64,000 nt of DNA from Channa striata (GCA_033026295.1 JAUPFM010000091.1:1-64000); one strand, 5' to 3'. Positions 35,401-50,504 are shown, numbered from the stretch's first letter. The notes: a model not told the origin generated them from the sequence alone. Numbers and translations: made by a program.

Positions 35401-38400
35401 TTTATGCTCGAAATCGCCATTTCTCAGCGAGAAAATGCTGTTTTGAAGCCAAGCTTGTATTGAACAATTTCTGCACCAAACTCAAATAAAACTGTGTCTG
35501 CCTTCTTATTTAGCTTAAATCCACTCAGGAAAGACTGAAAATAAGCTTGTGGCATGTTTCCTTAAAAGACAGTAAATGCATTTAATTCAAGCATCCTTTT
35601 ACGCTCATAATCGGCTTTTCTCAGTGAGAAAATGCTGTTATGAAGCCAAGCTTGTATTGAACAATTTCTGCACCAAACTAAAAAAAACTGTGTCTGCCTT
35701 CTTATTTAGCCTAAATCCACCCAGGAGAGACTCAATATAAGCTTGTGGCATGTTTCCTTAAAAGACAGTCAATGCATGTAATTCAAGCATCTTTTATGCT
35801 GCTTAATCGCCTTTTCTCAGCGAGAAAAAGCTGTTTTGAAGCCAAGCTTGTATTGAACAATTTCTGCACCAAACTCAAATAAAACTGTGTCTGCCTTCTT
35901 ATTTAGCCTAAATCCACTCAGCAGAACATATAAACAAGCTTGTGGGATGTTTCCTTAAAGACAGTCAATGCATGTAATTCAAGCATCCTTTTATGCTCAT
36001 AATCGCCTTTTCTCAGCGAGAAAATGTTGTTTTGAAGCCAAGCTTGTATTGAACAATTTCTGCACCAAACTCAAATAAAACTGTGTCTGCCTTCTTATTT
36101 AGCCTAAATCCACCCAGGAGAGACTCAATATAAGCTTGTGGCATGTTTCCTTAAAAGACAGTCAATGCATGTAATTCAAGCATCTTTTTATGCTCGTAAT
36201 CGCCTTTTCTCAGCGAGAAAAGCTGTTTTGAAGCCAAGCTTGTATTTAACAATTTCTGCACCAAACTCAAATGAAACTGTGTCTGCCTTCTTATTTAGCC
36301 TAAATCCACTCAGCAGAACTAATAAATATGGTTGTGGGATGTTTCCTTAAAAGACAGTCAATTCATGTAATTCAAACATCCTTTTATGCTCAGAATCGCC
36401 TTTTCTCAGCGAGAAAATGTTGTTTTGAAGCCAAGCTTGTATTGAACAATTTCTGCACCAAACTCAAATAAAACTGTGTCTGCCTTCTTATTTAGCTTAA
36501 ATCCACTCAGGAAAGACTGAAAATAAGCTTGTGGCATGTTTCCTTAAAAGACAGTAAATGCATTTAATTCAAGCATCCTTTTATGCTCGCAATCGCCTTT
36601 TCTCAGCGAGAAAATGCTGTTTTGAAGCCAAGCTTGTATTGAACAATTTCTGCACCAAACTCAAATAAAACTGTGTCTGCCTTCTTATTTAGCCTAAATC
36701 CACTCAGGAGAGACTCAAAATAAGCTTGTGACATGTTTCCTTAAAAGACAGTCAATGCATGTAATTCAAGCATCCTTTTATGCTCGAAATCGCCTTTTCT
36801 CAGCGAGAAAATGCTGTTTTGAAGCCAAGCTTGTATTGAACAATTTCTGCACCAAACTCAAATAAAACTGTGTCTGCCTTCTTATTTAGCCTAAACCCAC
36901 TCAGCAGAACATATAAACAAGCTTGTGGGATGTTTCCTTAAAAGACAGTCAATGCATGTAATTCAAGCATCCTTTTATGCTCGCAATCGCCTTTTCTCAG
37001 CGAGAAAATGCTGTTTTGAAGCCAAGCTTGTATTTAACAATTTCTGCACCAAACTCAAATAAAACTGTGTCTGCCTTCTTATTTAGCCTAAATCCACTCA
37101 GGAGAAACGGAAAATAAGCTTGTGGCATGTTTCCTTAAAAGAATGTAAATGCATGTAATTCAAGGATCTTTTCATGCTGCAATCGCCTTTTCTCAGCGAG
37201 AAAATGCTGTTTTGAAGCCAAGCTTGTATTGAACAATTTCTGCACCAAACTCAAATAAAACTGTGTCTGCCTTCTTATTTAGCCTAAATCCACTCAGGAG
37301 AGACTGAAAATAAGCTTGTGGGATGTTTCCTTAAAAGACAGTAAATGCATGTAATTCAAGGATCCTTTTATACTGCATAATTGCCTTTTCTCAGCGAGAA
37401 AATGCTGTTTTTAAAGCCAAGCTTGTATTGAACAATTTCTACACCAAACTCAAATAAAACTATGTGTGCCTTCTTATTTAGCCTAAATCCACTCAGGAGA
37501 GACTGAAAATAAACTTGTGGCATGTTTCCTTAAAAGACAATAAATGCATGTAATTCAAGCATTCTTTTATGCTCGCAATCGCCTTTTCTCAGCGAGAAAA
37601 AGCTGTTTTGAAGCCAAGCTTGTATTGAACAATTTCTGCACCAAACTCAAATGAAACTGTGTCTGCCTTCTTATTTTGCCTAAATCCACTCAGCAGAACT
37701 AATAAATATGGTTGTGGGATGTTTCCTTAAAAGACAGTCAATTCATGTAATTCAAACATCCTTTTATGCTTAATCGCCTTTTCTCAGCGAGAAAATGCTG
37801 TTTTGAAGCCAAGCTTGTATTGAACAATTTCTGCACCAAACTCAAATAAAACTGTGTCTGCCTTCTTATTTAGCTTAAATCCACTGAGCAGAACATATAA
37901 ACAGGCTTGTGGGACGTTTCCTTAAAAGACAGTCAATGCATGTAATTCAAGCATCCTTTTATGCTGTAATCGCCTTTTCTCAGCGAGAAAATGCTGATTT
38001 GAAGCCAAGCTTGTATTGAACAATTTCTGCACCAAACTCAAATAAAACTGTTTCTGCCTTCTTATTTAGCCTAAATCCACTCAGCAGAACATATAAACAA
38101 GCTTGTGGGATGTTTCCTTAAAAGACAGTCAATGCATGTAATTCAAGCATCCTTTTATGCTCGTAATCGCCTTTTCTCAGCGAGAAAATGCTGTTTAAAG
38201 CCAAGCTTGTATTGAACAATTTCTGCACCAAACTCAAATAAAACTATGTCTGCCTTCTTATTTAGCTTAAATCCACTCAGGAAAGACTGAAAATAAGCTT
38301 GTGGCATGTTTCCTTAAAAGACAGTAAATGCATTTAATTCAAGAATCCTTTTATGCTCTTAATCGCCTTTTCTCAGCGAGAAAATGCTGTTTTAAGCCAA

Positions 38401-41400
38401 GCTTGTATTGAACAATTTCTGCACCAAACTCAAATAAAACTGTGTCTGCCTTCTTATTTAGCCTAAATCCACTCAGCAGAACATATAAACAAGCTTGTGG
38501 GATGTTTCCTTAAAAGACAGTAAATGCATGTAATTCAAGCATCCTTTTATGCTATAATCGCCTTTTCTCAGGGAGAAAATGCTGTTTTGAAGCCAAGCTT
38601 GTATTTAACAATTTCTGCACCAAACTCAAATAAAACTGTGTCTGCCTTCTTATTTAGCCTAAATCCACTCAGGAGAAACTGAAAATAAGCTTGTGGCATG
38701 TTTCCTTAAAAGAATGTAAATGCATGTAATTCAAGCATCTTTTCATGCTCTTAATCGCCTTTTCTCAGGAGAAAATGCTGTTTTGAAGCCAAGCTTGTAT
38801 TTAACAATTTCTGCACCAAACTCAAATAAAACTGTGTCTGCCTTCTTATTTAGCCTAAATCCACTCAGGAGAAACTGAAAATAAGCTTGTGGCATGTTTC
38901 CTTAAAAGAATGTAAATGCATGTAATTCAAGCATCTTTTCATGCTCATAATCGCCTTTTCTCAGCGAGAAAATGCTGTTTTGAAGCCAAGCTTGTATTGA
39001 ACAATTTCTGCACCAAACTCAAATAAAACTGTGTCTGCCTTCTTATTTAGCCTAAATCCACTCAGGAGAGACTGAAAATAAGCTTGTGGGATGTTTCCTT
39101 AAAAGACAGTAAATGCATGTAATTCAAGGATCCTTTTATATACTGCAATCGCCTTTTCTCAGCGAGAAAATGCTGTTTTGAAGCCAAGCTTGTATTGAAC
39201 AATTTCTACACCAAACTCAAATAAAACTATGTCTGCCTTCTTATTTAGCCTAAATCCACTCAGGAGAGACTGAAAATAAACTTGTGGCATGTTTCCTTAA
39301 AAGACAATAAATGCATGTAATTCAAGCATTCTTTTATGCTTAATTGCCTTTTCTCAGCGAGAAAATGCTGTTTTGAAGCCAAGCTTGTATTGAACAATTT
39401 CTGCACCAAACTCAAATGAAACTGTGTCTGCCTTCTTATTTAGCCTAAATCCACTCAGCAGAACTAATAAATATGGTTGTGGGATGTTTCCTCAAAAGAC
39501 AGTAAATGCATGTAATTCAAACATCCTTTTATGCTTTAATCGCCTTTTCTCAGCGAGAAATGCTGTTTTGAAGCCACGCTTGTATTAAACAATTTCTGCA
39601 CCAAACTCAAATAAAAGTGTGTCTGCCTTCTTATTTAGCCTAAATCCACTCAGCAGAACTAATAAATATGGTTGTGGGATGTTTCCTTAAAAGACAGTAA
39701 ATGCATGTAATTCAAGCATCCTTTTATGCTCGTAATCGCCTTTTCTCAGCGAGAAAATGCTGTTTTGAAGCCAAGCTTGTATTGAACAATTTCTGCACCA
39801 AACTCAAATGAAACTGTGTCTGCCTTCTTATTTAGCCTAAATCCACTCAGCAGAACTAATAAATATGGTTGTGGGATGTTTCCTTAAAAGACAGTAAATG
39901 CATGTAATTCAAGCATCCTTTTATGCTATAATCGCCTTTGCTCAGCGAGAAAATGCTGTTTTGAAGCCAAGCTTGTATTGAACAATTTCTGCACCAAAAT
40001 CAAATAAAACTATGTCTGCCTTCTTATTTAGTCTAAATCCACTCAGGAGAGACTGAAAATAAACTTGTGGCATGTTTCCTTAAAAGACAGTAAATGCATG
40101 TAATTCAAGCATCCTTTTATGCTGCAATCGCCTTTTCTCAGCGAGAAAATGCTGTTTTGAAGCCAAGCTTGTATTGAACAATTTCTGCACCAAACTCAAA
40201 TAAAACTGTGTCTGCCTTCTTATTTAGCCTAAATCCACTCAGCAGAACTAATAAATATGGTTGTGGGATGTTTCCTTAAAAGACAGTAAATGCATGTAAT
40301 TCAAGCATCCTTTTATGCTCATAATCGCCTTTTCTCAGAGAAAATGCTGTTTTAAGCCAAGCTTGTATTGAACAATTTCTGCACCAAACTCAAATGAAAC
40401 TGTGTCTGCCTTCTTATTTAGCCTAAATCCACTCAGCAGAACTAATAAATATGGTTGTGGGATGTTTCCTTAAAGACAGTAAATGCATGTAATTCAAGCA
40501 TCCTTTTATGCTCATGAATCGCCTTTTCTCAGCGAGAAAATGCTGTTTTGAAGCCAAGCTTGTATTGAACAATTTCTGCACCAAACTCAAATAAAACTGT
40601 GTCTGCCTTCTTATTTAGCCTAAATCCACTCAGCAGAACATATAAACAAGCTTTGGGATGTTTCCTTAAAAGACAGTAAATGCATTTAATTCAAGCATCC
40701 TTTTATGCTCGCTTAATCGCCTTTTCTCAGCGAGAAAATGCTGTTTTGAAGCCAAGCTTGTATTTAACAATTTCTGCACCAAACTCAAATAAAACTGTGT
40801 CTGCCTTCTTATTTAGCATAAATCCACTCAGCAGAACTAATAAATATGGTTGTGGGATGTTCCTTAAAAGACAGTAAATGCATGTAATTCAAGCATCCTT
40901 TTATGCTCATAATCGCCTTTTCTCAGAGAGAAAATGCTGTTTTGAAAGCCAAGCTTGTATTGAACAATTTCTGCACCAAACTCAAATAAAACTGTGTCTG
41001 CCTTCTTATTTAGCCTAAATCCACTCAGGAGAGACTCAAAATAAGCTTGTGGGATGTTTCTTTAAAAGACAGTCAATGCATGTAATTCAAGCATCCTTTT
41101 ATGCTGCCATAATCGCCTTTTCTCAGCGAGAAAATGCTGTTTTAAAGCCAAGCTTGTATTGAACAATTTCTGCACCAAACTCAAATGAAACTGTGTCTGC
41201 CTTCTTATTTAGCCTAAATCCACTCAGCAGAACTAATAAATATGGTTGTGGGATGTTTCCTTAAAAGGCAGTCAATGCATGTAATTCAAACATCCTTTTA
41301 TGCTGTAATCGCCTTTTCTCAGGGAGAAATGCTGTTTGAAGCCAAGCTTATATTGAACAATTTCTGCACCAAACTCAAATAAAACTGTGTCTGCCTTCTT

Positions 41401-44400
41401 ATTTAGCCTAAATCCACTCAGCAGAACATATAAACAAGCTTGTGGGATGTTTCCTTAAAAGACAGTAAATGCATTTAATTCAAGCATCCTTTTATGCTTA
41501 ATCGCCTTTTCTCAGCGAGAAAATGCTGTTTTGAAGCCAAGCTTGTATTTAACAATTTCTGCACCAAACTCAAATAAAACTGTGTCTGCCTTCTTATTTA
41601 GCATAAATCCACTCAGCAGAACTAATAAATATGGTTGTGGGATGTTCCTTAAAAGACAGTAAATGCATGTAATTCAAGCATCCTTTTATGCTCATAATCG
41701 CCTTTTCTCAGAGAGAAAATGCTGTTTTGAAGCCAAGCTTGTATTGAACAATTTCTGCACCAAACTCAAATAAAACTGTGTCTGCCTTCTTATTTAGCCT
41801 AAATCCACTCAGGAGAGACTCAAAATAAGCTTGTGGGATGTTTCTTTAAAAGACAGTCAATGCATGTAATTCAAGCATCCTTTTATGCTCGCAATCGCCT
41901 TTTCTCAGCGAGAAAATGCTGTTTTGAAGCCAAGCTTGTATTGAACAATTTCTGCACCAAACTCAAATAAAACTATGTCTGCCTTCTTATTTAGCTTAAA
42001 TCCACTCAGGAAAGACTGAAAATAAGCTTGTGGCATGTTTCCTTAAAAGACAGTAAATGCATTTAATTCAAGAATCCTTTTATGCTCGCAATCGCCTTTT
42101 CTCAGCGAGAAAATGCTGTTTTGAAGCCAAGCTTGTATTGAACAATTTCTGCACCAAACTCAAATAAAACTGTGTCTGCCTTCTTATTTAGCCTAAATCC
42201 ACTCAGCAGAACATATAAACAAGCTTGTGGGATGTTTCCTTAAAAGACAGTAAATGCATGTAATTCAAGCATCCTTTTATGCTCATAATCGCCTTTTCTC
42301 AGGAGAAAATGCTGTTTTGAAGCCAAGCTTGTATTTAACAATTTCTGCACCAAACTCAAATAAAACTGTGTCTGCCTTCTTATTTAGCCTAAATCCACTC
42401 AGGAGAAACTGAAAATAAGCTTGTGGCATGTTTCCTTAAAAGAATGTAAATGCATGTAATTCAAGCATCTTTTCATGCTCATGATCGCCTTTTCTCAGGA
42501 GAAAATGCTGTTTTGAAGCCAAGCTTGTATTTAACAATTTCTGCACCAAACTCAAATAAAACTGTGTCTGCCTTCTTATTTAGCCTAAATCCACTCAGGA
42601 GAAACTGAAAATAAGCTTGTGGCATGTTTCCTTAAAAGACAGTCAATGCATGTAATTCAAGCATCTTTTCATGCTCTTAATCGCCTTTTCTCAGCGAGAA
42701 AATGCTGTTTTAAGCCAAGCTTGTATTGAACAATTTCTGCACCAAACTCAAATAAAACTGTGTCTGCCTTCTTATTTAGCCTAAATCCACTCAGGAGAGA
42801 CTGAAAATAAGCTTGTGGGATGTTTCCTTAAAGACAGTAAATGCATGTAATTCAAGGATCCTTTTATACTTAATCGCCTTTTCTCAGCGAGAAAATGCTG
42901 TTTTGAAGCCAAGCTTGTATTGAACAATTTCTACACCAAACTCAAATAAAACTATGTCTGCCTTCTTATTTAGCCTAAATCCACTCAGGAGAGACTGAAA
43001 ATAAACTTGTGGCATGTTTCCTTAAAAGACAATAAATGCATGTAATTCAAGCATTCTTTTATGCTCGCAATTGCCTTTTCTCAGCGAGAAAATGCTGTTT
43101 TGAAGCCAAGCTTGTATTGAACAATTTCTGCACCAAACTCAAATGAAACTGTGTCTGCCTTCTTATTTAGCCTAAATCCACTCAGCAGAACTAATAAATA
43201 TGGTTGTGGGATGTTTCCTCAAAAGACAGTAAATGCATGTAATTCAAACATCCTTTTATGCTCGCAATCGCCTTTTCTCAGCGAGAAATGCTGTTTTGAA
43301 GCCACGCTTGTATTAAACAATTTCTGCACCAAACTCAAATAAAAGTGTGTCTGCCTTCTTATTTAGCCTAAATCCACTCAGCAGAACTAATAAATATGGT
43401 TGTGGGATGTTTCCTTAAAAGACAGTAAATGCATGTAATTCAAGCATCCTTTTATGCTACTTAATCGCCTTTTCTCAGCGAGAAAATGCTGTTTTAAACC
43501 AAGCTTGTATTGAACAATTTCTGCACCAAACTCAAATGAAACTGTGTCTGCCTTCTTATTTAGCCTAAATCCACTCAGCAGAACTAATAAATATGGTTGT
43601 GGGATGTTTCCTTAAAAGACAGTAAATGCATGTAATTCAAGCATCCTTTTATGCTCGCAATCGCCTTTGCTCAGCGAGAAAATGCTGTTTTGAAGCCAAG
43701 CTTGTATTGAACAATTTCTGCACCAAAATCAAATAAAACTATGTCTGCCTTCTTATTTAGTCTAAATCCACTCAGGAGAGACTGAAAATAAACTTGTGGC
43801 ATGTTTCCTTAAAAGACAGTAAATGCATGTAATTCAAGCATCCTTTTATGCTGCATAATCGCCTTTTCTCAGCGAGAAAATGCTGTTTTGAAGCCAAGCT
43901 TGTATTGAACAATTTCTGCACCAAACTCAAATAAAACTGTGTCTGCCTTCTTATTTAGCCTAAATCCACTCAGCAGAACTAATAAATATGGTTGTGGGAT
44001 GTTTCCTTAAAAGACAGTAAATGCATGTAATTCAAGCATCCTTTTATGCAATAATCGCCTTTTCTCAGCGAGAAAATGCTGTTTTGAAGCCAAGCTTGTA
44101 TTGAACAATTTCTGCACCAAACTCAAATGAAACTGTGTCTGCCTTCTTATTTAGCCTAAATCCACTCAGCAGAACTAATAAATATGGTTGTGGGATGTTT
44201 CCTTAAAAGACAGTAAATGCATGTAATTCAAGCATCCTTTTATGCTTAATCGCCTTTTCTCAGCGAGAAAATGCTGTTTTGAAGCCAAGCTTGTATTGAA
44301 CAATTTCTGCACCAAACTCAAATAAAACTGTGTCTGCCTTCTTATTTAGCCTAAATCCACTCAGCAGAACATATAAACAAGCTTGTGGGATGTTTCCTTA

Positions 44401-47400
44401 AAAGACAGTAAATGCATTTAATTCAAGCATCCTTTTATGCTCATAATCGCCTTTTCTCAGCGAGAAAATGCTGTTTTGAGCCAAGCTTGTATTTAACAAT
44501 TTCTGCACCAAACTCAAATAAAACTGTGTCTGCCTTCTTATTTAGCATAAATCCACTCAGCAGAACTAATAAATATGGTTGTGGGATGTTCCTTAAAAGA
44601 CAGTAAATGCATGTAATTCAAGCATCCTTTTATGCTACTAATCGCCTTTTCTCAGAGAGAAAATGCTGTTTTGAAGCCAAGCTTGTATTGAACAATTTCT
44701 GCACCAAACTCAAATAAAACTGTGTCTGCCTTCTTATTTAGCCTAAATCCACTCAGGAGAGACTCAAAATAAGCTTGTGGGATGTTTCTTTAAAAGACAG
44801 TCAATGCATGTAATTCAAGCATCCTTTTATGCTACATGCAATCGCCTTTTCTCAGCGAGAAAATGCTGTTTTGAAGCCAAGCTTGTATTGAACAATTTCT
44901 GCACCAAACTCAAATGAAACTGTGTCTGCCTTCTTATTTAGCCTAAATCCACTCAGCAGAACTAATAAATATGGTTGTGGGATGTTTCCTTAAAAGGCAG
45001 TCAATGCATGTAATTCAAACATCCTTTTATGCTCTCTAATCGCCTTTTCTCAGGGAGAAATGCTGTTTTGAAGCCAAGCTTATATTGAACAATTTCTGCA
45101 CCAAACTCAAATAAAACTGTGTCTGCCTTCTTATTTAGCCTAAATCCACTCAGCAGAACATATAAACAAGCTTGTGGGATGTTTCCTTAAAAGACAGTAA
45201 ATGCATTTAATTCAAGCATCCTTTTATGCTCGCTTAATCGCCTTTTCTCAGCGAGAAAATGCTGTTTTGAAGCCAAGCTTGTATTTAACAATTTCTGCAC
45301 CAAACTCAAATAAAACTGTGTCTGCCTTCTTATTTAGCATAAATCCACTCAGCAGAACTAATAAATATGGTTGTGGGATGTTCCTTAAAAGACAGTAAAT
45401 GCATGTAATTCAAGCATCCTTTTATGCTCTTAATCGCCTTTTCTCAGAGAGAAAATGCTGTTTTAAACCAAGCTTGTATTGAACAATTTCTGCACCAAAC
45501 TCAAATAAAACTGTGTCTGCCTTCTTATTTAGCCTAAATCCACTCAGGAGAGACTCAAAATAAGCTTGTGGGATGTTTCTTTAAAAGACAGTCAATGCAT
45601 GTAATTCAAGCATCCTTTTATGCTCATAATCGCCTTTTCTCAGCGAGAAAATGCTGTTTTGAAAGCCAAGCTTGTATTGAACAATTTCTGCACCAAACTC
45701 AAATGAAACTGTGTCTGCCTTCTTATTTAGCCTAAATCCACTCAGCAGAACTAATAAATATGGTTGTGGGATGTTTCCTTAAAAGGCAGTCAATGCATGT
45801 AATTCAAACATCCTTTTATGCTCATAATCGCCTTTTCTCAGGGAGAAATGCTGTTTTGAAGCCAAGCTTATATTGAACAATTTCTGCACCAAACTCAAAT
45901 AAAACTGTGTCTGCCTTCTTATTTAGCCTAAATCCACTCAGCAGAACATATAAACAAGCTTGTGGGATGTTTCCTTAAAAGACAGTCAATGCATGTAATT
46001 CAAGCATCCTTTTATGCTCACTTAATCGCCTTTTCTCAGCGAGAAAATGCTGTTTTAAGCCAAGCTTGTATTGAACAATTTCTGCACCAAACTCAAATGA
46101 AACTGTGTCTGCCTTCTTATTTAGCCTAAATCCACTCAGCAGAACTAATAAATATGGTTGTGGGATGTTTCCTTAAAGACAGTAAATGCATGTAATTCAA
46201 GCATCCTTTTATGCTCTTAATCGCCTTTTCTCAGCGAGAAAATGCTGTTTTGAAGCCAAGCTTGTATTGAACAATTTCTGCACCAAACTCAAATAAAACT
46301 GTGTCTGCCTTCTTATTTAGCCTAAATCCACTCAGCAGAACATATAAACAAGCTTGTGGGATGTTTCCTTAAAAGACAGTAAATGCATTTAATTCAAGCA
46401 TCCTTTTATGCTGCAATCGCCTTTTCTCAGCGAGAAAATGCTGTTTTGAAGCCAAGCTTGTATTTAACAATTTCTGCACCAAACTCAAATAAAACTGTGT
46501 CTGCCTTCTTATTTAGCATAAATCCACTCAGCATAACTAATAAATATGGTTGTGGGATGTTCCTTAAAAGACAGTCAATGCATGTAATTCAAGCATCCTT
46601 TTATGCTCGCAATCGCCTTTTCTCAGCGAGAAAATGCTGTTTTAAAGCCAAGCTTGTATTGAACAATTTCTGCACCAAACTCAAATAAAACTGTGTCTGC
46701 CTTCTTATTTAGCCTAAATCCACCCAGGAGAGACTCAATATAAGCTTGTGGCATGTTTCCTTAAAAGACAGTCAATGCATGTAATTCAAGCATCTTTTAT
46801 GCTCGAATCGCCTTTTCTCAGCGAGAAAAAGCTGTTTTGAAGCCAAGCTTGTATTTAACAATTTCTGCACCAAACTCAAATGAAACTGTGTCTGCCTTCT
46901 TATTTAGCCTAAATCCACTCAGCAGAACTAATAAATATGGTTGTGGGATGTTTCCTTAAAAGACAGTAAATGCATGTAATTCAAGCATCCTTTTATGCTA
47001 CTTAATCGCCTTTTCTCAGCGAGAAAATGCTGTTTTGAAGCCAAGCTTGTATTGAACAATTTCTGCACCAAACTCAAATAAAACTGTGTCTGCCTTCTTA
47101 TTTAGCCTAAATCCACTCAGGAGAGACTCAAAATAAGCTTGTGGGATGTTTCTTTAAAAGACAGTCAATGCATGTAATTCAAGCATCCTTTTATGCTCGT
47201 AATCGCCTTTTCTCAGCGAGAAAATGCTGTTTTGAAGCCAAGCTTGTATTGAACAATTTCTGCACCAAACTCAAATAAAACTGTGTCTGCCTTCTTATTT
47301 AGCCTAAATCCACTCAGCAGAACTAATAAATATGGTTGTGGGATGTTTCCTTAAAAGACAGTAAATGCATTTAATTCAAGCATCCTTTTATGCTCTGTAA

Positions 47401-50400
47401 TCGCCTTTTCTCAGCGAGAAAATGCTGTTTTAAAGCCAAGCTTGTATTGAACAATTTCTGCACCAAACTCAAATAAAACTGTGTCTGCCTTCTTATTTAG
47501 CCTAAATCCACTCAGGAGAGACTGAAAATAAGCTTGTGGGATGTTTCCTTAAAAGACAGTAAATGCATGTAATTCAAGGATCCTTTTATGCTCGCAATTG
47601 CCTTTTCTCAGCGAGAAAATGCTGTTTTAAGCCAAGCTTGTATTGAACAATTTCTACACCAAACTCAAATAAAACTATGTCTGCCTTCTTATTTAGCCTA
47701 AATCCACTCAGGAGAGACTGAAAATAAACTTGTGGCATGTTTCCTTAAAAGACAATAAATGCATGTAATTCAAGCATTCTTTTATGCTCATAATCGCCTT
47801 TTCTCAGCGAGAAAAAGCTGTTTTGAAGCCAAGCTTGTATTGAACAATTTCTGCACCAAACTCAAATGAAACTGTGTCTGCCTTCTTATTTAGCCTAAAT
47901 CCACTCAGCAGAACTAATAAATATGGTTGTGGGATGTTTCCTTAAAAGACAGTCAATTCATGTAATTCAAACATCCTTTTATGCTCACTTAATCGCCTTT
48001 TCTCAGCGAGAAAATGCTGTTTTAAGCCAAGCTTGTATTGAACAATTTCTGCACCAAACTCAAATAAAACTGTGTCTGCCTTCTTATTTAGCCTAAATCC
48101 ACTCAGCAGAACATATAAACAAGCTTGTGGGATGTTTCCTTAAAAGACAGTCAATGCATGTAATTCAAGCATCCTTTTATGCTCATAATCGCCTTTTCTC
48201 AGCGAGAAAATGCTGTTTTTAAAGCCAAGCTTGTATTGAACAATTTCTGCACCAAACTCAAATGAAACTGTGTCTGCCTTCTTATTTAGCCTAAATCCAC
48301 CCAGCAGAACTAATAAATATGGTTGTGGGATGTTTCCTTAAAAGACAGTAAATGCATGTAATTCAAGCATCCTTTTATGCTTTCAATCGCCTTTTCTCAG
48401 CGAGAAAATGCTGTTTTGAAGCCAAGCTTGTATTGAACAATTTCTGCACCAAACTCAAATAAAACTGTGTCTGCCTTCTTATTTAGCCTAAATCCACTCA
48501 GCAGAACATATAAACAAGCTTGTGGGATGTTTCCTTAAAGACAGTAAATGCATTTAATTCAAGCATCCTTTTATGCTCATAATCGCCTTTTCTCAGCGAG
48601 AAAATGCTGTTTTGAAGCCAAGCTTGTATTTAACAATTTCTGCACCAAACTCAAATAAAACTGTGTCTGCCTTCTTATTTAGCATAAATCCACTCAGCAG
48701 AACTAATAAATATGGTTGTGGGATGTTCCCTTAAAAGACAGTAAATGCATGTAATTCAAGCATCCTTTTATGCTCATAATCGCCTTTTCTCAGAGAGAAA
48801 ATGCTGTTTTAAACCAAGCTTGTATTGAACAATTTCTGCACCAAACTCAAATAAAACTGTGTCTGCCTTCTTATTTAGCCTAAATCCACTCAGGAGAGAC
48901 TCAAAATAAGCTTGTGGGATGTTTCTTTAAAGACAGTCAATGCATGTAATTCAAGCATCCTTTTATGCTCATAATCGCCTTTTCTCAGCGAGAAAATGCT
49001 GTTTAAAGCCAAGCTTGTATTGAACAATTTCTGCACCAAACTCAAATGAAACTGTGTCTGCCTTCTTATTTAGCCTAAATCCACTCAGCAGAACTAATAA
49101 ATATGGTTGTGGGATGTTTCCTTAAAAGGCAGTCAATGCATGTAATTCAAACATCCTTTTATGCTCTTAATCGCCTTTTCTCAGGAGAAATGCTGTTTTG
49201 AAGCCAAGCTTATATTGAACAATTTCTGCACCAAACTCAAATAAAACTGTGTCTGCCTTCTTATTTAGCCTAAATCCACTCAGCAGAACTAATAAATATG
49301 GTTGTGGGATGTTTCCTTAAAAGACAGTAAATGCATGTAATTCAAGCATCCTTTTATGGTCATGCAATCGCCTTTTCTCAGCGAGAAAATGCTGTTTTGA
49401 AGCCAAGCTTGTATTGAACAATTTCTGCACCAAACTCAAATAAAACTGTGTCTGCCTTCTTATTTAGCCTAAATCCACTCAGCAGAACATATAAACAAGC
49501 TTGTGGGATGTTTCCTTAAAAGACAGTAAATGCATTTAATTCAAGCATCCTTTTATGCTACAATCGCCTTTTCTCAGCGAGAAAATGCTGTTTTAAAGCC
49601 AAGCTTGTATTTAACAATTTCTGCACCAAACTCAAATGAAACTGTGTCTGCCTTCTTATTTAGCCTAAATCCACTCAGCAGAACTAATAAATATGGTTGT
49701 GGATGTTTCCTTAAAAGACAGTAAATGCATGTAATTCAAGCATCCTTTTATGCTCTGCAATCGCCTTTTCTCAGCGAGAAAATGCTGTTTTGAAGCCAAG
49801 CTTGTATTGAACAATTTCTGCACCAAACTCAAATGAAACTGTGTCTGCCTTCTTATTTAGCCTAAATCCACTCAGCAGAACTAATAAATATGGTTGTGGG
49901 ATGTTTCCTTAAAAGACAGTAAATGCATGTAATTCAAGCATCCTTTTATGCTCACTTTAATCGCCTTTTCTCAGCGAGAAAATGCTGTTTTGAAGCCAAG
50001 CTTGTATTGAACAATTTCTGCACCAAACTCAAATGAAACTGTGTCTGCCTTCTTATTTAGCCTAAATCCACTCAGCAGAACTAATAAATATGGTTGTGGG
50101 ATGTTTCCTTAAAAGACAGTCAATGCATGTAATTCAAACATCCTTTTATGCTCATAATCGCCTTTTCTCAGGGAGAAATGCTGTTTTGAAGCCAAGCTTG
50201 TATTGAACAATTTCTGCACCAAACTCAAATAAAACTGTGTCTGCCTTCTTATTTAGCCTAAATCCACTCAGCAGAACATATAAACAAGCTTGTGGGATGT
50301 TTCCTTAAAGACAGTAAATGCATGTAATTCAAGCATCCTTTTATGCTCATAATCGCCTTTTCTCAGCGAGAAAATGCTGTTTTGAAGCCAAGCTTGTATT

Positions 50401-50504
50401 GAACAATTTCTGCACCAAACTCAAATGAAACTGTGTCTGCCTTCTTATTTAGCCTAAATCCACTCAGCAGAACTAATAAATATGGTTGTGGGATGTTTCC
50501 TTAT
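32276..50504 (-). repeat. 196-bp satellite array, central-right block, reverse orientation
   Basis: About 93 monomers, reading GTCTGCCTTCTTATTTAGCC on the + strand. The family, classes and rare variants are the same as in the left arm, for example class D CCCAGGAGAGACTCAATATAAGC near 32391, 33960, 35730, 36113 and 46722. Nothing but satellite is visible here. Confidence 0.97.
38150..45400 (-). repeat. 15/19-monomer higher-order repeat with 4-monomer module
   Basis: Rare variants recur at 3729 bp (19 monomers): AAGAATCCTTTTATGC near 38341 and 42070, AAAAGTGTGTCTGCC near 39613 and 43342, GCCTTTGCTCAGCG near 39935 and 43664, and TTTAGTCTAAATCC near 40027 and 43757. The GGGATGTTCCTTAAAAG variant at about 40855, 41640, 44584, 45376 and 46555 gives spacings of 4, 15, 4 and 6 monomers. 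The 19-unit period is therefore a 15-unit period plus a 4-monomer module that is tandemly duplicated. Confidence 0.82.

Noticed and set aside
14959..50504. Simple mirror-image palindrome with E1 and E2 at matching places (17.3 and 18.2 kb from the turn)
   Set aside because: Monomer classes beside E1 and E2 differ, class order diverges within about one monomer of the centre, and E2 is not inverted as a true palindrome would require. The near-equal distances may be chance.
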